The notes under the pieces were generated by a model. That model made no database searches. It saw only the letters and a list, made by a program, of their open reading frames with translations, and was not told the origin of the DNA. From DASSWB01 sp035705495 (GTDB lineage Bacteria; Bacteroidota; Bacteroidia; Flavobacteriales; Flavobacteriaceae): DNA of 14,054 bases. Where the stretch lies: NCBI GenBank assembly GCA_035705495.1, contig DASSWB010000139.1, positions 1 to 14,054 of the forward strand, given 5' to 3'. Shown in pieces: positions 12,221 to 14,054 of this stretch. Both the position numbers and the translations under genes were made by a program. Numbering within the stretch: the first letter of the stretch is position 1; each line of letters begins with the position of its first letter.

Positions 12221-13789
12221 ATGATTATCATCATCCACAGTCGCGGGCAATCGGTTAAACGTGTTTTAAAAGATGAAAAAGTACTGCAAATAAAAAGCAC
12301 TACTTGCGATTCGGCTTTGTGGGAACTCGCTGAAAAGTTTCCAGATGAATTGATTGCCTGGGTGGAGGATTCAATTTTGAACCAAGTGAATTTTTCGAAA
12401 TGGAAAAATATTTTCCACCACCAATTGATCATGGCTTCTTATTCGATAAAAACCAGGTTCTTTTCAGATAAAATCGGGTATATTGATCAATCGCCTTACA
12501 TCAATGTCAATCGAAAGGTTTCTTACGGCACTTGGCAAATGGGCAGTGATGTGGGTGGTATTCATGCATCGGTATTGCTTCGATTCAAATCACTTTTTTC
12601 AGAAATTAAAAATTTCGATTACTTATTGAATTCCATTGGAAAAATTGGTCAGGAGAATGGTCTGTTTTGTTATCACGAGCCAAGATTAATAAAAAATGGA
12701 TCGGCAGAAGCACTTCCGAAGGCATCCAACCAGGAACTTTTTGCTTTCGTTTATCAGCATTACAGCAGCGCTTGGATTTTTGTTCTCTTTTGGTGTTTTT
12801 TAAAATATGAAAAAAGCTTTCCGCTAGTTTCGTTCTTGAGAAGTTTTTTCAATAAAAAATATTTTCAGGCTTCAGTGGATTTTTCAGAAATTGAAATCCA
12901 ATCCAGTAAAAAACTGGATACTTCATCTGAAATCGATGTTGTCATCCCAACAATGGGAAGAACGCAACATTTGATTCAGGTGGTGAAGGATTTGAGTCGG
13001 CAGACATTACTTCCGAAGAAAATCATTATTGTGGAACAAAATCCGGATCCAAATTCAAAAACCGAATTGGCGGAACTTTTTATTCAACAGTGGCCTTTTG
13101 AAATTGTACATCATTTCATTCATCAAACTGGGGCATGCAATGCGCGAAATTTAGCGCTGACAGAAGTGAATTCTGATTGGGTTTTTTTATTGGACGATGA
13201 TGTGCGCTTGGAAATTGATGTTTTGGAAAATTTAATGAAGGAAACAAAACTATTGGGATCAGAGGTTTTGTCGTTAAGCTGTCTTCAGAAAAACGAGAAG
13301 AAATTTTTCACTCAAATCAAACAATGGGGAACCTTTGGATCTGGAACCAGTATTGTAAAAAAATCTGCCTTGGAAGGTGTTCGATTTTCGACAGTTTTCG
13401 AACATGGCTACGGCGAAGACCGCGATTTCGGAATGCAGTTACGATACAAGGGCATTGATGTAGTATATCATCCCGACATTGAAATTTTGCACCTAAAAGC
13501 TCCGATGGGCGGATTCAGAAAGAAGATAGAAATGGAATGGGAGCAAGAAAATCCACAACCCAAACCATCACCCACAATCATGGCTTTTGCCATGTTGCAC
13601 AATACCGAAGAACAAATCAAAGGCTACAAAACCAGCTTATTTTTAAAATTCTATAAAAATCAACCCATTAAAAATCCTTTCAAGTATATTTCTGAAATGA
13701 AAAAGCGCTGGAACATCAGTCAAGAATGGGCACAAAAACTTTTGATCATGAATCCCGAAAGGGTGAAATTTATCAGGAATGAAAGATGA
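12221..13789 (+). CDS. Two-part glycosyltransferase: unrecognised N-terminal domain plus GT2 domain
   Basis: A 522-residue protein. Residues 236-430 are a standard GT2 domain: IDVVIPTMGRT (238-248), then VEQNPD (271-276) in the place of the usual D-x-G-S loop, GACNARNLAL (304-313), the DxD motif LLDDDVRL (323-330), HGYGEDRDFGMQLR (395-408) as the catalytic acidic region, and a late His424. The first 230 residues are not recognised. They contain LIAWVEDSI (44-52), IFHHQLIMASYSI (64-76) and MGSDVGGIHASVLLRF (107-122), which could be a degenerate GT-A-like or accessory domain. A hydrophobic aromatic stretch near 184-195 may touch the membrane. The gene follows the second repeat cluster and overlaps the next GT2 by 11 bases. 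Confidence 0.85.
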   Translation: MIIIIHSRGQSVKRVLKDEKVLQIKSTTCDSALWELAEKFPDELIAWVEDSILNQVNFSKWKNIFHHQLIMASYSIKTRFFSDKIGYIDQSPYINVNRKVSYGTWQMGSDVGGIHASVLLRFKSLFSEIKNFDYLLNSIGKIGQENGLFCYHEPRLIKNGSAEALPKASNQELFAFVYQHYSSAWIFVLFWCFLKYEKSFPLVSFLRSFFNKKYFQASVDFSEIEIQSSKKLDTSSEIDVVIPTMGRTQHLIQVVKDLSRQTLLPKKIIIVEQNPDPNSKTELAELFIQQWPFEIVHHFIHQTGACNARNLALTEVNSDWVFLLDDDVRLEIDVLENLMKETKLLGSEVLSLSCLQKNEKKFFTQIKQWGTFGSGTSIVKKSALEGVRFSTVFEHGYGEDRDFGMQLRYKGIDVVYHPDIEILHLKAPMGGFRKKIEMEWEQENPQPKPSPTIMAFAMLHNTEEQIKGYKTSLFLKFYKNQPIKNPFKYISEMKKRWNISQEWAQKLLIMNPERVKFIRNER

Positions 13790-14054
13790 TGTTGAGAAAA
13801 TAAGCTCCTCTCCTTTGGGGAGAGGCGGGGGTGAGGGCCTTTCCTTAATCATCTGCACTTTCCAACGTCCGGTTGCTTTACGCACTTTGCTCGAATCCGT
13901 TAAACAACAAAGCCTTTATCCAAATCAAATCATCATTGTTGACGGTTCTTTAGACGATCAAACTCAAGAGATGCTCAAGGAACATCATTTTCCGAATCTG
14001 GAAAATTTTAAAGTGGATGAAGCCAATCGCGGATTGACAAAACAACGGAATTTC
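13779..14054 (+). CDS. Glycosyltransferase family 2, 5' part (cut by window end)
   Basis: The first 92 codons of a GT2 gene, open to the window end. The frame contains LSLIICTFQRP (residues 20-30) as the first strand, SVKQQSLYPNQIIIVDGSLDDQT with the VDGS loop, and ANRGLTKQRNF, all classic GT2 features. The only ATG in frame before this domain is at 13779, which overlaps the previous gene by 11 bases. Residues 9-19 (SSPLGRGGGEG) are encoded by a dispersed repeat of the third type seen in this window, so the protein carries an extension of repeat origin before the normal GT2 start. A start inside the repeat, such as TTG 13815, cannot be excluded. The donor and the C-terminal part are outside the view. 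Confidence 0.82.
   Translation, partial: MKDDVEKISSSPLGRGGGEGLSLIICTFQRPVALRTLLESVKQQSLYPNQIIIVDGSLDDQTQEMLKEHHFPNLENFKVDEANRGLTKQRNF
13804..13838. repeat. G-rich hairpin repeat (CCTCTCC...GGAGAGG type) inside the start of a GT2 gene
   Basis: CCTCTCC at 13807-13813 and GGAGAGG at 13819-13825 form a 7-base perfect stem, followed by CGGGGGTGAGGGC. This is much richer in G and C than the flanking coding DNA. The opposite strand reads PSPPPLPKGEE, a peptide often seen in mis-called flavobacterial ORFs. Confidence 0.75.

Noticed and set aside
12041..12250. Minus-strand frame with FVIPTKEES peptides.
   Set aside because: It translates the GTCATTC elements on the reverse strand.
13643..13885. Minus-strand frame with PSPPPLPKGEE.
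   Set aside because: It is antisense to two GT2 genes and its recognisable part is the G-rich hairpin repeat.

Overview
This 14 kb window is a surface-polysaccharide biosynthesis locus, most probably from a Bacteroidota bacterium of the flavobacterial type. The grounds are the AT-rich coding sequence, the scarcity of strong Shine-Dalgarno sites, a TAnnTTTG-type -7 box before one gene, and dispersed repeat families of a kind common in that phylum. All supported genes lie on the + strand, mostly in tight or overlapping runs.

Layout. 1-425: 3' part of an FkbM-type methyltransferase. 527-3964: two family 2 glycosyltransferases, a third GT-A-like protein and neuA (CMP-sialate synthetase). 3965-4294: non-coding cluster of TCGAG-type repeats. 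4295-5341: neuB (sialate synthase). 5342-6270: a larger TCGAG repeat cluster with a small GIY-YIG nuclease gene inside it. 6271-11051: neuC (UDP-GlcNAc 2-epimerase), a GT-B-like protein and two GT4 glycosyltransferases, joined by 1-, 8- and 10-base overlaps. 11052-12220: a second cluster, built from an unrelated-looking 91-base repeat (GTCATTC...GAATGAC), with a second GIY-YIG gene in its middle. 12221-14054: a two-domain GT2 protein and the start of another GT2 whose N-terminus includes a third type of repeat, read in frame.

Pathway. NeuC would release ManNAc (or a relative) from UDP-GlcNAc, NeuB would condense it with phosphoenolpyruvate to a nonulosonic acid, and NeuA would activate that with CTP. 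The surrounding transferases would build and decorate the glycan. Sialic acid fits best; legionaminic acid is possible because its enzymes are homologous, but no gene for the bacillosamine-type steps is present here.

Most interesting: the window holds two small GIY-YIG nucleases, each embedded in its own family of inverted-arm (REPIN-like) repeats. Both families begin with GTCA and end with TGAC. This resembles the RAYT/REPIN relation, with a GIY-YIG nuclease in place of the tyrosine transposase, and these units separate the neuA, neuB and neuC genes from one another.
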